Source of the DNA: Halocaridina rubra
Lineage: Eukaryota > Arthropoda > Malacostraca > Decapoda > Atyidae
Direction: 5' to 3'
DNA length: 64,000 nucleotides
NCBI GenBank assembly: GCA_037179515.1
Contig: JAXCGZ010007617.1
Location: forward strand, 1-64,000
The notes beneath the pieces are model-generated. The model did not search any database. It saw only the letters and a list, made by a program, of their open reading frames with translations, and had not been told where the DNA came from. Shown here piece by piece: positions 24,881 to 42,516 of the stretch; within the stretch, counting starts at the first letter, position 1; each line of letters opens with the position of its first letter. The position numbers and the translations under genes are program-made.

Positions 24881-26297
24881 GCAGTCTAAGTTTATTTCAA
24901 ACCTTATTTACGTGGCATCTTCACAGCAAATCATCTGGCACAACAAGGTGAGGGATAGTGTATGGTAAAGCTCGTGGGTCAAGCAAATTGGTTTTTCGAG
25001 AATTAGTTACATTCGTTACTGGCTAAATCTTACGAATTTTTTCTCAGAGTCCATTCCCATACAAACAAAATTTTGTAGATTACCTAACTGGAATCTCACC
25101 TGCCAAAGTTAATTCCTTAACCTGGAAATTACAGCTGATATACATTGCTAAGAAGTTTCTTTTCATAGAATGTTATAAACGAAAATCTCATCCTCTGAAG
25201 ACTGGTTATGAGCCCGTAAAAATCTATCCCTTTTCCTAATAAATTCTAATTTCATTTCACCTCTTTATATCATCGTAAATAAATGTTTTACGTAAAAAAC
25301 TCGTCAGTAAAGCTATTTGCTATATAAATTGCAAATAATTAATCAATTAGCTAAAGTGTTTTTATGCTATAAACTGCAAATAATTAAAATTTAATTTTAC
25401 TCTGTCGGCTTTGCAAGTATTTTCTGTTAACCACAATTTAATGAATGCATACTGTATATATCTTGCTAATTCTTCATATGTTGGGGATAAAGTGTTTTGA
25501 GTTATAAGTTGCAAATACCTCAAAATGTGGTTTTGCACCCTCTTTTTTTTCATTGCAAACAGTTCTTGATAACCAAAAGTGAATGAATACTGTATTTATC
25601 TCGTAGATTCTTCCTTTATCCTAAATAGAGTGTTTTACCATATTAATTGTAAATCAGTAATAAGCATTGCAACTTTTGTGGTTGCCCACAATTTAAGGAA
25701 TACATACAGTACTGTATTTGTCTTGCTTATTCTTCATTTATTGTGAATAAATTGTTTTCCTTTAAAACCAGTAAAGAATGAATGGTTTTGTATGCTATTA
25801 TGGTAGCATAAATATTTCTGGTTAGCTGTGAAAAACCAATATATTTTCATCTAGTAGAATGACATTGGAAACTCATTATATGTGTGCACATGCTTTCTGT
25901 TTCCCATTATAAACAGTGTGTGATTTCTGTTTCTGAAATTGCAGTGTCCTGTATTCTACTCTGCCTGTGTGACAGAGGTAATCGTCGAGTTGAGGCCAAG
26001 GTCTTGGCATACGTCCTTGGTGCCGGGAAACAAAATCGTGCTCACCACCTCCAGGATTCGAGGCAGCATTTCATAAAATTTAATTAGAAAATTCAATTCT
26101 TTTAATATCATTGCATTTCCAAAATTAAAAGAAAGTTGAATTCTGAGTTTCATTTAACCGACTAATGGTAAAAGAGATGGGGTGCTCAAATACAAATATC
26201 TGTCCTGTCTGTTTGTGAGCTCTTAACCGAGCTCAGTTCTTTGAGTCCCCTTAGTAAAACAGAATCTTAACAACACTCAACCATCCTAACCCCAACA
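24877..26297 (+). repeat. 3' LTR of copy B, lacking its first about 520 bp
   Basis: Begins at LTR sequence CTGAGCAGTCTAAG (matching 2701 in copy A) fused to RT and runs to CCCCAACA. The U3 promoter region is lost. Confidence 0.9.
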
Positions 26298-26302
26298 AAT
26301 AA

Positions 26303-27716
<1,414 letters not shown>

Positions 27717-28210
27717 GATGCAGATTTGTCTCTAGAAATACATATAAATGTCATAGAAAGGGCAGCATATGCCTTCTTATCAAATGTAAGGGTAGCCTTC
27801 AGGCACATGGACAAGAAAATGCTCAGAAATATTTATGTAACCTATGTGAGGCCAAACCTTGAATATGCAGCCCCCTTTTCGAATCCGCACTTGAAAAAGC
27901 ACATAACTAAGCTTGAAAAAGTTCAAAGACATGCCACGAAACTGGTGGCAGAAATATGCAATCTCAGTTATGATGAGAGGCTGAGGGATTAGACTTACCA
28001 TCACTCGAAGCTAGAAGATTGAGGGGGATATGGTGACAGTCTTTAAATTCCTTCATGGTCATGATAGAGTGGATTGGGATCGATATTTCGATATGGCTGG
28101 CTCTAGAACTAGAGGTCATATCTTGAAGCTTCATAAGAAAATTTTTTGGAAGGATGTGAGGAAATACTTTTTCAGTGAAAGAGTAGTTGATAATTGGAAT
28201 TGGCTAAGCA
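27717..28210 (+). mobile_element. CR1/L2-like LINE copy c, internal 3' fragment
   Basis: Encodes the RT C-terminal region in two frames: residues matching PEIHINGIVRAAYAFL to LSYDERLRE (27726-27992), then MVTVFKFLHGYDRVD to VVDNWNWLS (28030-28205). A 1-bp loss after LSYDERLR shifts the frame. The last about 150 bp, including the 14-bp tail, are replaced at 28210 by a Tigger-like MITE. Confidence 0.85.

Positions 28211-29753
<1,543 letters not shown>

Positions 29754-29836
<83 letters not shown>
29754..29836. repeat. (TA)n microsatellite
   Basis: TA tract with one interruption at about 29799, capping the right side of locus 2. Confidence 0.96.
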
Positions 29837-33795
<3,959 letters not shown>

Positions 33796-33797
33796 AA

Positions 33798-33808
33798 TGG
33801 CGACGAGG
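33798..33808 (+). promoter_or_regulatory. Primer binding site of element M1
   Basis: TGGCGACGAGG starts 2 nt after the LTR and is identical in M2 (46528). TGG at its start fits pairing with a tRNA 3' CCA. I do not assign the tRNA. The leader continues to 34365 without a conserved ORF. Confidence 0.7.
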
Positions 33809-34365
33809 TACAAAGGACCAATGCAGTAGCAAAAGGAACTTCTGGTTTGCAGTATTTAAGTGAAGTTTTTGCAGTTTTGAGGTAGCCGGTAAATTGGGTA
33901 AGCTTCTGACTTCCGAGATTTTCGTTCCCGTGGCCACCCTCCATAGGCTGTTTTGATCAAGTTTTGCAGTTAGCATTGGAGCCTTCATAGATGCCGTATT
34001 ATAACTGTTTAAGCCTAATGCTGACGATTTTTTCAAGATTGGAAAGCTATAGTGATTATTTTCCAAGGTGTACCCTAGATTGATGATAGCCTATGGTAGG
34101 CCAATTGTGTTTATCGGTAACCTTGTTTCCAGTGTTTTGTGTACGGTAGCCTTGATTGATCATAGCCTACCGTAAGCATATGGTGCTTATCCCCAGTGCT
34201 TTGAGGAGTGGAGTAAAACAAATTGCATATAGGCCTAGCCTAGTTCTATGATGTTTAGCTTATGTTGTCAGTGCTATAATATTTAGCCTATTCTGTCTGT
34301 GCCATGATTGCATGTTGTGTATTTTGAGATTATTTCCAGTTCACCCAGTGACTTAGCCTATAATC

Positions 34366-35028
34366 ATGCCTCAAGAAAATGAAAATAGGGCTAACCGCAG
34401 AGTGAACATTGATCATTTTAATCCTTCAAAGATTTCTTTTGAATTGTGGTTAAGTTTGTTGGAAGCAAATTTTTTAAATTTGGAAATAACTGAGGCAAAT
34501 AGTAAAAAAAATTTACTTCTGGTTTCTATTGGTACTGAAGTTTATGCTATTTTAGGAAACATTTGTGCCCCAGATTTACCACATACTAAGTCGTATGAGG
34601 ATTTATGCAAATTACTTAAGGCACATTATGATGTAAAGCCTAGTTATCATAGAAGTTTATTGGCTTTTCAACAAAGGAGGAAAAAAGGAGGTGAGACATT
34701 AAAAGATTTGTATGCAGACCTGAAGTGTCTAGCCAAAGACTGTGATTTTGGTAGCAACTTTGATTCTCGTGTGCGGGATCAGTTGTTTATGGCTCTTGAA
34801 AATGAGGTTTATTTTTCAAATCTGGTTGCTGAAAATTTAAATTTGAAGGTTATGTCTTCTATCCAAATAGTTGAGAGAGTTTTGAATTTTGAACAAGCTT
34901 ATGTTTCTGAAAAGGCTGGTGTTGTTCAAAAGGTTAAAACCCCAACCAATGGTCCCTTGAGTAAGTCAGTTTCTTGTAAACACTTGGTTACCCTCATGAT
35001 AGTGCAAAATGTCGCTTTAAGAATTTAA
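34366..35028 (+). CDS. gag: gag of element M1
   Basis: The 220-residue ORF starts at MPQENENRANRRVN, the same start as in M2. Residues 15-190 form a retrotransposon capsid-type region (FELWLSLLEANFL, YEDLCKLLKAHYD, LLAFQQRRKKGGETLKDLYADLKCLA). After KVKTPT a 41-nt stretch replaces the 12 nt present in M2, shifting the frame so that the zinc knuckle CNLCGKKGHLKQVC (35036-35077) falls in the pol frame and is not translated from gag. In M2 gag, knuckle and pol are one frame, so the shift is probably a lesion specific to M1. Programmed frameshifting is less likely. Confidence 0.88.
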   Translation: MPQENENRANRRVNIDHFNPSKISFELWLSLLEANFLNLEITEANSKKNLLLVSIGTEVYAILGNICAPDLPHTKSYEDLCKLLKAHYDVKPSYHRSLLAFQQRRKKGGETLKDLYADLKCLAKDCDFGSNFDSRVRDQLFMALENEVYFSNLVAENLNLKVMSSIQIVERVLNFEQAYVSEKAGVVQKVKTPTNGPLSKSVSCKHLVTLMIVQNVALRI

Positions 35029-35102
35029 CATGTAATTTATGTGGTAAGAAAGGACATTTAAAACAAGTTTGTTGGAAGGCTTCAAAAGATGTCAAAGGTA
35101 AT

Positions 35103-38100
35103 GTGAAGCCAAAGCCAGTAAAAGAAAGTTTTAATAAGGCTTCTGAGAAAAAACATAAGGTTAAAGTTAAAGCAGTAGACAAGGTAGCAGTTTCCAGTGA
35201 TACTGATGAAGAAAGACTGTTGTCAGTAAAAAATGTCAATGCTATTGGTAAAGATGAAGTGAATATTTTGGTTAATGGTAAGTTTGTACCTTTTGAGGTG
35301 GATACAGGTGCTGCTGTGAGTACCTTGACTAAAGATTGGGTTCATAATTTGGGATTGTCCATTGTAGATTGTAATAAAATGTTAAATGCTTATGATGATC
35401 TCAAAATAAATGTTTTGGGTAAAGTTGGAGTGGATGTTTACTATAATTCTCTGCAAGTGAAACAGACATTTTATGTTGTAGGGAATCATAATTCTAACTT
35501 ATGTGGCAAAGATTTGATGCCAAAAATAGGTATTTATTTGTCTGGTATTAATGATTCTTCTAAAATTTCTAAAGTCAATGGTTCTGTGGTAGAATTGTTG
35601 AATGATTATGAAGTTAATCCTAATAAACCCATTTCAGATATTACAGCTCACATTCATGTTAAGAGTGATGTAGTTCCAAAATTCAGAAAACACAGATCAG
35701 TTCCAATTCACTATAAACCTTTAGTTGAAGATGCTTTAAATAAACTGATTGTAGATGATATAGTTGAGCCTGTTAACCATAGTGAGTGGGCTGCCCCCAT
35801 TGTTACTGTGTTGAAATCGGATAAGGAGTCTGTACGTATCTGTGGAGATTTTAAAGAATTGAATAAATGTATATCATGTGACCAATATCCATTACCTAAA
35901 ACAGATGAGTTGTTAGCATCTATTGGTAAGGGAAAGATTTTTTCTACTATTGATTTAAAAAATGCATATTTACAGATTTCTGTGAGTGAAGAAAGCCAAA
36001 AGTATTTAGTAGTAAATACACATAAAGGTTTGTTTAAGTACAAAAGATTACCTTTTGGTCTTTCTTCTTCACCAGCTATATTTCAGAGATTTATGGCTAA
36101 CCTGTTGAAAGATGTAGAGGGAGTTGATGCTTATTTGGATGACATTATTGTAAGTGGTGAATCTGAAGAGCAGCATGATCTTAGGTTTATTGAAGTGTTA
36201 AAAATTTTGCAAGAGCATAATGTTCAGATTAACAAGAAAAAATGTGCTGTTAAGGTTTCTTCTTTAGAATATCTTGGATTTTGTATCTCAGGTGAAGGAA
36301 TCAAACCTTCCCCTAAGAAGGTCAAAGCTATTCTAGATTCTCCACCCCCTACTTCTGTTGCAGAGTTGCAATCTTTTATTGGAATGTTGACATATTATTG
36401 TAAATTCATTAAGAATTTTTCTTCCAAGCTGGCCCCCTTGTATGAATTGCTAAAAAAGAATAAAGTTTTTAAATGGTCTGAACTTGAAAACAAAGCTTTT
36501 GAAATTGTAAAATCGGATTTATCAAAAGGTCCCCTTTTGGCTAATTATGATGGTAATAGTCCACTAGTTGTTGAAGTGGATGCGTCTCCTATTGGTGTAG
36601 GATGTGTATTGTTGCAAAAAATTGATGGAAGAGAATTACCAGTTTATTTTGCTAGTAAAAAACTGACATCAGCTGAACAGAACTATGCTCAAATTGACCG
36701 AGAAGGGCTTGCCTTAGTTTTTGGGTTGAATCGCTTTAGATATTTTTTACTTGGAAGACAATTTGAAGCAAGGACCGACCATAAACCACTTTTAGGTTTA
36801 TTTGGCAAAGGGCGTCATATTCCTACTAATGCCAATGCTCGTATTCAGCGTTGGGCACTGTTTCTCTCTCAATATGATTTTGAGCTTACTTACAAAGTGG
36901 GTAAAGAAAATGTTGTGGCTGATGCCCTTAGCAGGTTGCCTATTGATGATGATCATAAATCCATGACTCCAAATGAATACATTAAGTTAGTTGAAGCTTT
37001 AGATTTTGAAGATATTTCTTTTTCAAAAATCAGAAAGTGTACTCAGAAAGATGAGGTTTTGGGTCAACTCATGCATAATATAAGATTTGGTTGGTCTACA
37101 AATGATTTGAGATTACATGAATATGGTTCTGTTAAATCTGATCTTAGTTTATATGACAATGTAATTTTGTACAGAAACAGAATTGTAATACCTACCAGCT
37201 TAAGATGTAAAATACTTGAGCACTTACATAGTGGTCATAATGGGATAAATGTGATGAAAGCAGAAGCTAGGAATTGGGTTTGGTGGCCTAAAATTGACCA
37301 AGATATTTCTGAAATTACAAAGAATTGTCCAGTTTGTTTTAAAAATTTTCAACCAAACCAAGCTCCTGTGTTGTCATGGTCTACCCCTGATAAGGCATGG
37401 TCAAGACTTCACATTGACTATGCTGGACCCATAAATAACAAATATTTTCTTGTAATTGTAGATGCATATTCTAAGTTTCTAGATGTTCAAGTTACTAGTT
37501 CAATGACTTCAAGTGTTACCATTGAATTGCTTAGAAAAACATTTTCTAATTTTGGTATTCCAGACATTGTTGTCTCGGATAATGCTCCATATTTTGTGTC
37601 CGAGGAGATTAAAGCTTTTTATAAGAAAAATGGTATTCAACATTTAACTCCTGCCCCATACAATCCATCATCTAATGGGTTGGCGGAAAGAGCAGTTCGA
37701 ACTTTAAAAGAGGGCTTAAGTAAATTCAACAGTGGATCATTGAATACTAGAATCTGTAGATTTTTGTACAATTATAGAAAGAGTATGCATAGTGGTATAG
37801 GTAAATCACCAGCAGAGTTACTATTTGGAAGATGTTTTAAAACAACTTTAGTATCTGTAAAATGTTCCCCTAACAAAGACAGAGACCAGGAAAAATTGTC
37901 AAAGAAAGTTTTCTCTGAAGGAATAAATATGTACAATGTTGGTGATGCAGTTTTTGCTAAAAATTTTGGGAAGGGAGAGTCTTGGATTGAAGGTAAAATT
38001 ATTGAAGTGCTTGGTGTAAGAAATTATTTGGTGCAAGTTCATGATTTTGGTAATATATCATGGAAGAGGCATCATGATCAGCTTATGCCTAGATTTACTG

Positions 38101-38375
38101 GTACTTGTATTAAGACACCTAGAGAGTCTCCAATGCCTTTAGGTTCTTCGAATGTAAGTAATGATTCCTATGCCTCTAGTTCCACTAATGATGTTGAAGT
38201 ATCTTCACAAAAGTGTGATGTTTCAGTTCAACCTGATAGTAATTGTATTGAGTCTGAAGACACAGTCTCAGAAACTGAAAGGTGTGGTGTGAATGATAAA
38301 CAGATTGTATCACCATCTCCAGTATTACGGAGATCAAAGAGAATTATTAAGCCACCAGAAAAATTAAATTTGTAA
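35103..38375 (+). CDS. pol: pol polyprotein of element M1: protease, RT, RNase H, integrase
   Basis: 1090 residues, uninterrupted. Protease active site DTGA at about 67-70. RT has FSTIDLKNAY (first Asp) and YLDDIIVSG (about 344-352). RNase H has EVDASPIG (about 491), REGLALVFGLNRF and RTDHKPLL. Integrase has zinc finger HLHSGHN...CPVCF and catalytic D,D-35-E: Asp in HIDYAG (about 770), Asp in SDNAPYF (about 825) and Glu in GLAERAV (about 861). A tail rich in Ser and Lys ends SKRIIKPPEKLNL. All catalytic residues look intact. The listed ATG is internal: by comparison with M2 the frame is normally continuous with gag through the zinc knuckle. The C-terminal tail is shared exactly with M2's 3' piece. 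Confidence 0.93.
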   Translation: MKPKPVKESFNKASEKKHKVKVKAVDKVAVSSDTDEERLLSVKNVNAIGKDEVNILVNGKFVPFEVDTGAAVSTLTKDWVHNLGLSIVDCNKMLNAYDDLKINVLGKVGVDVYYNSLQVKQTFYVVGNHNSNLCGKDLMPKIGIYLSGINDSSKISKVNGSVVELLNDYEVNPNKPISDITAHIHVKSDVVPKFRKHRSVPIHYKPLVEDALNKLIVDDIVEPVNHSEWAAPIVTVLKSDKESVRICGDFKELNKCISCDQYPLPKTDELLASIGKGKIFSTIDLKNAYLQISVSEESQKYLVVNTHKGLFKYKRLPFGLSSSPAIFQRFMANLLKDVEGVDAYLDDIIVSGESEEQHDLRFIEVLKILQEHNVQINKKKCAVKVSSLEYLGFCISGEGIKPSPKKVKAILDSPPPTSVAELQSFIGMLTYYCKFIKNFSSKLAPLYELLKKNKVFKWSELENKAFEIVKSDLSKGPLLANYDGNSPLVVEVDASPIGVGCVLLQKIDGRELPVYFASKKLTSAEQNYAQIDREGLALVFGLNRFRYFLLGRQFEARTDHKPLLGLFGKGRHIPTNANARIQRWALFLSQYDFELTYKVGKENVVADALSRLPIDDDHKSMTPNEYIKLVEALDFEDISFSKIRKCTQKDEVLGQLMHNIRFGWSTNDLRLHEYGSVKSDLSLYDNVILYRNRIVIPTSLRCKILEHLHSGHNGINVMKAEARNWVWWPKIDQDISEITKNCPVCFKNFQPNQAPVLSWSTPDKAWSRLHIDYAGPINNKYFLVIVDAYSKFLDVQVTSSMTSSVTIELLRKTFSNFGIPDIVVSDNAPYFVSEEIKAFYKKNGIQHLTPAPYNPSSNGLAERAVRTLKEGLSKFNSGSLNTRICRFLYNYRKSMHSGIGKSPAELLFGRCFKTTLVSVKCSPNKDRDQEKLSKKVFSEGINMYNVGDAVFAKNFGKGESWIEGKIIEVLGVRNYLVQVHDFGNISWKRHHDQLMPRFTGTCIKTPRESPMPLGSSNVSNDSYASSSTNDVEVSSQKCDVSVQPDSNCIESEDTVSETERCGVNDKQIVSPSPVLRRSKRIIKPPEKLNL

Positions 38376-38475
38376 TGTCTTTTGTTGCCATAATATATTG
38401 ATATTTCTGTATAATGATTGTTGTATGTTGATATTTTTCTGATCCATTTTTGATAAGTTTTGTATGTCTTTTCTT

Positions 38476-38486
38476 GGAGGGAGGAA
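38476..38486 (+). promoter_or_regulatory. Polypurine tract of element M1
   Basis: GGAGGGAGGAA directly precedes the 3' LTR; identical at 49991-50001 in M2. It primes plus-strand synthesis in this class of element. Confidence 0.8.
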
Positions 38487-38660
38487 TGTTATGTATAACT
38501 TTTGAGCTGATTAATTGGTGCGCTTTGCATTGCGCTATTGTTTTGTTGTTTTCACTGGAGTAGAACACGCCATGTCGGACATCTAAGTTTGAGTAATAAA
38601 ACCTCCACTTTTTCTCACGATTTTAAATGAATTATCCTCTTCCATGTAATCATAGTATGG

Positions 38661-38664
<4 letters not shown>
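38487..38664 (+). repeat. 3' LTR of element M1 (178 bp)
   Basis: TGTTATGTATAAC...GGAACA, nearly identical to 33619-33795. Both M1 LTRs carry ATCCTCTTCCATGTAATCAT near their end, which the M2 LTRs replace with CCTGTTTTGG. Confidence 0.93.

Positions 38665-38746
<82 letters not shown>
38665..38746. repeat. (TA)n microsatellite, right part of the tract split by M1
   Basis: Pure TA tract, continuous with 33387-33613 before the insertion of element M1. Confidence 0.95.
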
Positions 38747-38749
<3 letters not shown>

Positions 38750-39545
38750 TTGGCTGTTTCCCCCTTTATATGGGGGGTAGCCGACATAAAAAAAATTAAA
38801 TGGCGGCCGACATCCGTGAACCTTCTTCCTTCCTTCAGCATATCTAACAGTTTTACGTCATCTGTTATGGTCAACATCTTCCTTTGCCACTTAGGCTCAC
38901 TACCAAAAGCCTTAGAAGATGAAGGACGCTTGGGCGACATTGCAGGGGTTGAAATACAAAAGTTTCACAAAAGCACAAGCACAACGTATTTAGAAGCACA
39001 ACGCGAACAGCGCATACGTGAGTAGACTGAACGGGTGAGATGATACAATGGAAGATACTGGGAGAACCAAGTTTCAATGAAAACACCAATCAGACCCCAT
39101 GATACAGATTATAAAGAAAAACAATTCTGTGATTCGTCGTCTCCCACCCATCAGCCAATAGCATCCCGTGTACTATCTCACGTAGGTGCGACCCTTTGCG
39201 TTTTCCAAGATGCCAGTGCGCTATCGTACAGTATTATATATGGTGCACTACTGTGAGTTGCATGTTTAAATTTATGTTTTTTTACTATTTTTTACTGTTT
39301 TATTATTCTTAGGCTAGGAATTTTTTTTAATCAATAAAATAATGAAAATACTGGAAATTTTAATATGTACTATCTCACGTAGGTGCGACCTTTTTCGTTT
39401 TCCAAAATGCCGATGCCGGAATCGTATTTTATATGATGCAATGCTGTGAGTTACATGTTTAGATTTATGATTTTTACTATTTTTTAATGTTTTATTAGTC
39501 TTAGGCTAGTAAATGCTTTTTTCTTTATCAATAAAATAATGAAAA
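38747..39545 (-). mobile_element. Tigger-like transposon 5' part, minus strand
   Basis: Reading the minus strand, a 5' region with two or three copies of a unit containing GTCGCACCTACGTGAGATAG (near 39376 and 39190) leads to a transposase start at 38940. The same upstream sequence occurs in the MITE at 28211-29362. The element is cut about 45 codons into the transposase, and sequence with CCCCCTTTATATGGGGGG, a small palindrome of unknown origin, follows down to the TA tract. Confidence 0.6.
38804..38940 (-). pseudogene. Tigger-like transposase N-terminal fragment
   Basis: From MSPKRPSSSK at 38940 the frame encodes LTITDDVKLLDMLKEGRRFT and on to DVGRH, resembling the first helix-turn-helix of CENP-B/Tigger-type transposases. 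After about 47 residues it enters unrelated sequence. It differs from the fragment at 30136, so two Tigger subfamilies are represented. Confidence 0.6.
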
Positions 39546-39810
39546 TACACCTAGTTCTTAAAATAACACGGAGATAGGTTCTCAGAAGTGACAGGTAAAT
39601 AGAAAATCGCGTGAAAAAATGAGTCATTTTCCATAGGAAACAATGATAAAGGTCATAGCCCGTTCAACAACCTTCCATAGACACACTATGCCAAAAATAT
39701 GAGATAAAAATGATATATTTTATAAGTACATAATAAAGCAAAAAGACCTGTAGTTATTTATATTAACATGCAAATAGTGTACCGTATAAAAGATGTATAG
39801 ATTTACTGTA
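39546..39810 (-). mobile_element. Tigger-like 3' end fragment, minus strand
   Basis: Reverse complement matches 30660-30925 over its whole length (shared landmarks TACAGTAAATCT, CTACAGGTCTTT, CACTTCTGAGAACCTATCT). It is the 3' part of the same Tigger subfamily, truncated at 39810 by the copy C LTR. Confidence 0.75.
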
Positions 39811-41894
39811 TGTTGGGGGAATGGGGAGTTGTTAAGATTCTGTTTTACTAAGGGAACTCAAAGTACTGAGCTCGGTTAAGAGCTCACAAACAGACAGGAC
39901 AGATATTTGTACTTGAACACCCCACCCGTATACCACTACTCGGTTAAATGAAACTCAGAATTCAACTTTCTTTTAATTTTGGAAATGCAATGACATAAAA
40001 AGAATTGAATTAAATTTTTCAAATTAAATTTTATGAAATGCAGCATCAAATCCTGGAGGTGGTGAGCACAATTTCGTTTCCCGGCAAAACAGATGTATGC
40101 CAAGACTTTGGCCTCAACTCGACGATTACCTCTGTCACACAGGCAGAGTAAAATACATGACACTGCAATTGCAGAAACAGAAACGACAAACTGTTAATAA
40201 TGGGAAACTGAAAGCATGTGCACACATATAATGAGTTTCCCATATTATTCTACTGGATGAAAATATATTGGTTAGTTACAGCTAACCAGAAATATTTATG
40301 CTACCATAATAGCATACAAAAACATTAATTCTTTGCTGGTATCAAAGGAAAACAATTTATTCAAAATAAATGAAGAATAAGCAAGACAAATACAGTACTG
40401 TATGTATTCCTTAAATTGTGGGCAACCACAAGAGTTGCAATGCTTATTCATGATTTGCAATTAATATGGTAAAACACTCTATTTATGATAAAGTAGGAAT
40501 CTACGAGATAAATACAGTATTCATTCACTTTTAGTTATCAAGAACTGCTTGATATGAAAAAGGGGGGGCAAAACCACCTTTTGAAGTATTTGCAACTTAT
40601 AACTCAAAACACCTTATCCCCAACATATGAAGAATTAAAAAGATAAATACAGTATGCGTTCATTAGATTGTGGTTAAACAGGAAATATTTGCAAAGCCAT
40701 CAGGGTAATATTACCTTTTAATTATTTGCAGTTTAACACGTTAGTTAAATGATTAATTATTTGCAATTTATATAGCAAATAGCTTTATTCACGAGTTCTT
40801 GACGTAAAACTTTATTTACGATGATAGAAAAGGGTGAAATGATATTAGAATTTGCTAGGAGAAGGGATAGGTATTTTACGGGCTCATAGCCAGTCTTCAG
40901 AGGATGAGATTTTCGTTTATCACATTCAATGAAAGAAACTTCTTAGCAATGTATATCAGCTGTAATTTCCAGGTTAAGGGATTAACTTTGGCAAGTGAGA
41001 TCCCAGTTAGGTAATCTACAAAATTTCGTTTGTATGGGAATGGAATCTGAGAAAAAATTCGTAAGATTTAGCCAGTAACGAATGTAACTAATTCTCGAAA
41101 AACCAATTTGCTTGACCCACGAGCTTTACCATACACTATCCCTCACCTTGTTTGTGCCAGATAAATTCCTGTGAAGATGCCACATAAATAAGGTTTGAAA
41201 TAACTTGACTGGTGAGGCGAGATGCTGCCTCTGGGATGTTTGGTCGCCAAATGAGGTCGCTTCAATGTCCCTCCTGGTAACGTCATCTTTAGGATATATT
41301 TCTAGAGCAGTAACTGGCTCTTATATCATTTAAGGACTACTTTAGTGGTGGTCCCTGGCAAGCAATTATAACAGAGCTGCAAGGGAGAGACAGTATTTTA
41401 GGTGCAACAAGTGGAAATAAATAAAATAAAACAAGAATAATAATGGAAAGTTAGGTTACTGGTAAATAATCTCTAGAACGTTCTTTGCGTTGTAGGAGAT
41501 GGAATTTAAGTACTCAAATAATAAAGAAGCTGCTGATATATATCTAGACAGGCTAATGACATAACAGCAAGGTCAAATTTATAACAAAATTATCAGCAAG
41601 AGCTATTTTATCATAAGAAAATTGTAAAGAAAATGTATCTGATAGGTTCACTGAAAAGATGGAAAGGTAGGAGCAGCCTTTATATCGGGACTCTACTTCT
41701 ACACGTACAAGAATAGTAAAGAAGGTATATTTAAAATTAGCTATAAGCTAAGACATAAATTGCAAATAATCATAATCTGCAAAAGTCAAGAAGTGGGAAT
41801 TATTTTTTAAGTTAGAAAAATGACAGTTAAGTTACTAAATTAACTAATAAGGCATCTAACAACCTCTGGTGACTTTGAGCAATACTCTGTCACA
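39811..41894 (-). repeat. 3' LTR of copy C (2084 bp, long subtype)
   Basis: Plus-strand reading TGTTGGGGGA...TCTGTCACA. Contains a 160-bp segment (41505-41664) bounded by the direct repeat GATGGAA (41498-41504 and 41658-41664) that is missing from copies A, B and D. Confidence 0.9.
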
Positions 41895-42516
41895 AAGGCC
41901 CTTTCTAGAGAATATTGATTTAGGAAAATTCTACTACAGAAGGCAAAAAAAAGAACAGAGGAAGTTACGGTGACTTCTGTGTTATTATGAGGGATGAGAT
42001 ATCCTTCTCATGGAAAAGAACAAATGAACAATAAGAATGGGATCCACCACTGGAACATATCATACTATTAGGAAAAGTGAACAAGTCTTATAACAAAACA
42101 TTAAATGACATGCAAAACATAAAAAAAATGTTATCATATTCAAATTTCAAGAAAATTAAAGTCACAATTAGATATCAGTGAATATCAATATTTAAGTTTA
42201 AGAATGCTTTACATGCAATAAGACAATGAAATAATATAAAAAAAAATACAGTATACGCAAATGGAAAATTTGAACCAAGTCATCGTTAACCTTGGCAACT
42301 GGATTTAAAACAGTTTCAGCTATTCAACACTAAACTAAAAAGTTTCCGCCATGTTCTAGCTTTCAGAGTCCCACAAAGGGAAATATAAAACTACGATCAA
42401 AGAAATATTCTTCATCCTTTTCGTCTTCCATTAGGAATAACATTTGTACGCTAAAATAAACAAGTACAGTACAGTATTAAAGACATAAAAGATAAACATA
42501 AAAAATAAACAACACA
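41895..42516 (-). other. 3' untranslated stretch of copy C
   Basis: Homologous to 1545-2180 and 54535-55172 on the opposite strand. No conserved ORF. The polypurine-tract complement GGCCCTTTCT lies next to the LTR at about 41896-41905. Confidence 0.7.

Larger units (their letters stand above)
17681..26297 (+). mobile_element. Element G copy B: Gmr1-like Ty3/Gypsy retrotransposon
   Basis: The most complete single copy. In order: 5' LTR, tRNA-Lys-type primer site, 1.2 kb leader, gag, protease, integrase, RT, then a 3' LTR lacking its first about 520 bp. RT breaks off at 24880 and fuses to the LTR through a 4-bp overlap (CTGA, 24877-24880), removing RNase H and the 3' UTR. Flanks AGTAA (17676-17680) and AATAA (26298-26302) are consistent with a 5-bp target duplication carrying one substitution. 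Both LTRs share a roughly 50-bp segment absent from copies A and D, which supports their belonging together. Several stops and a frameshift inactivate it. Confidence 0.9.
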
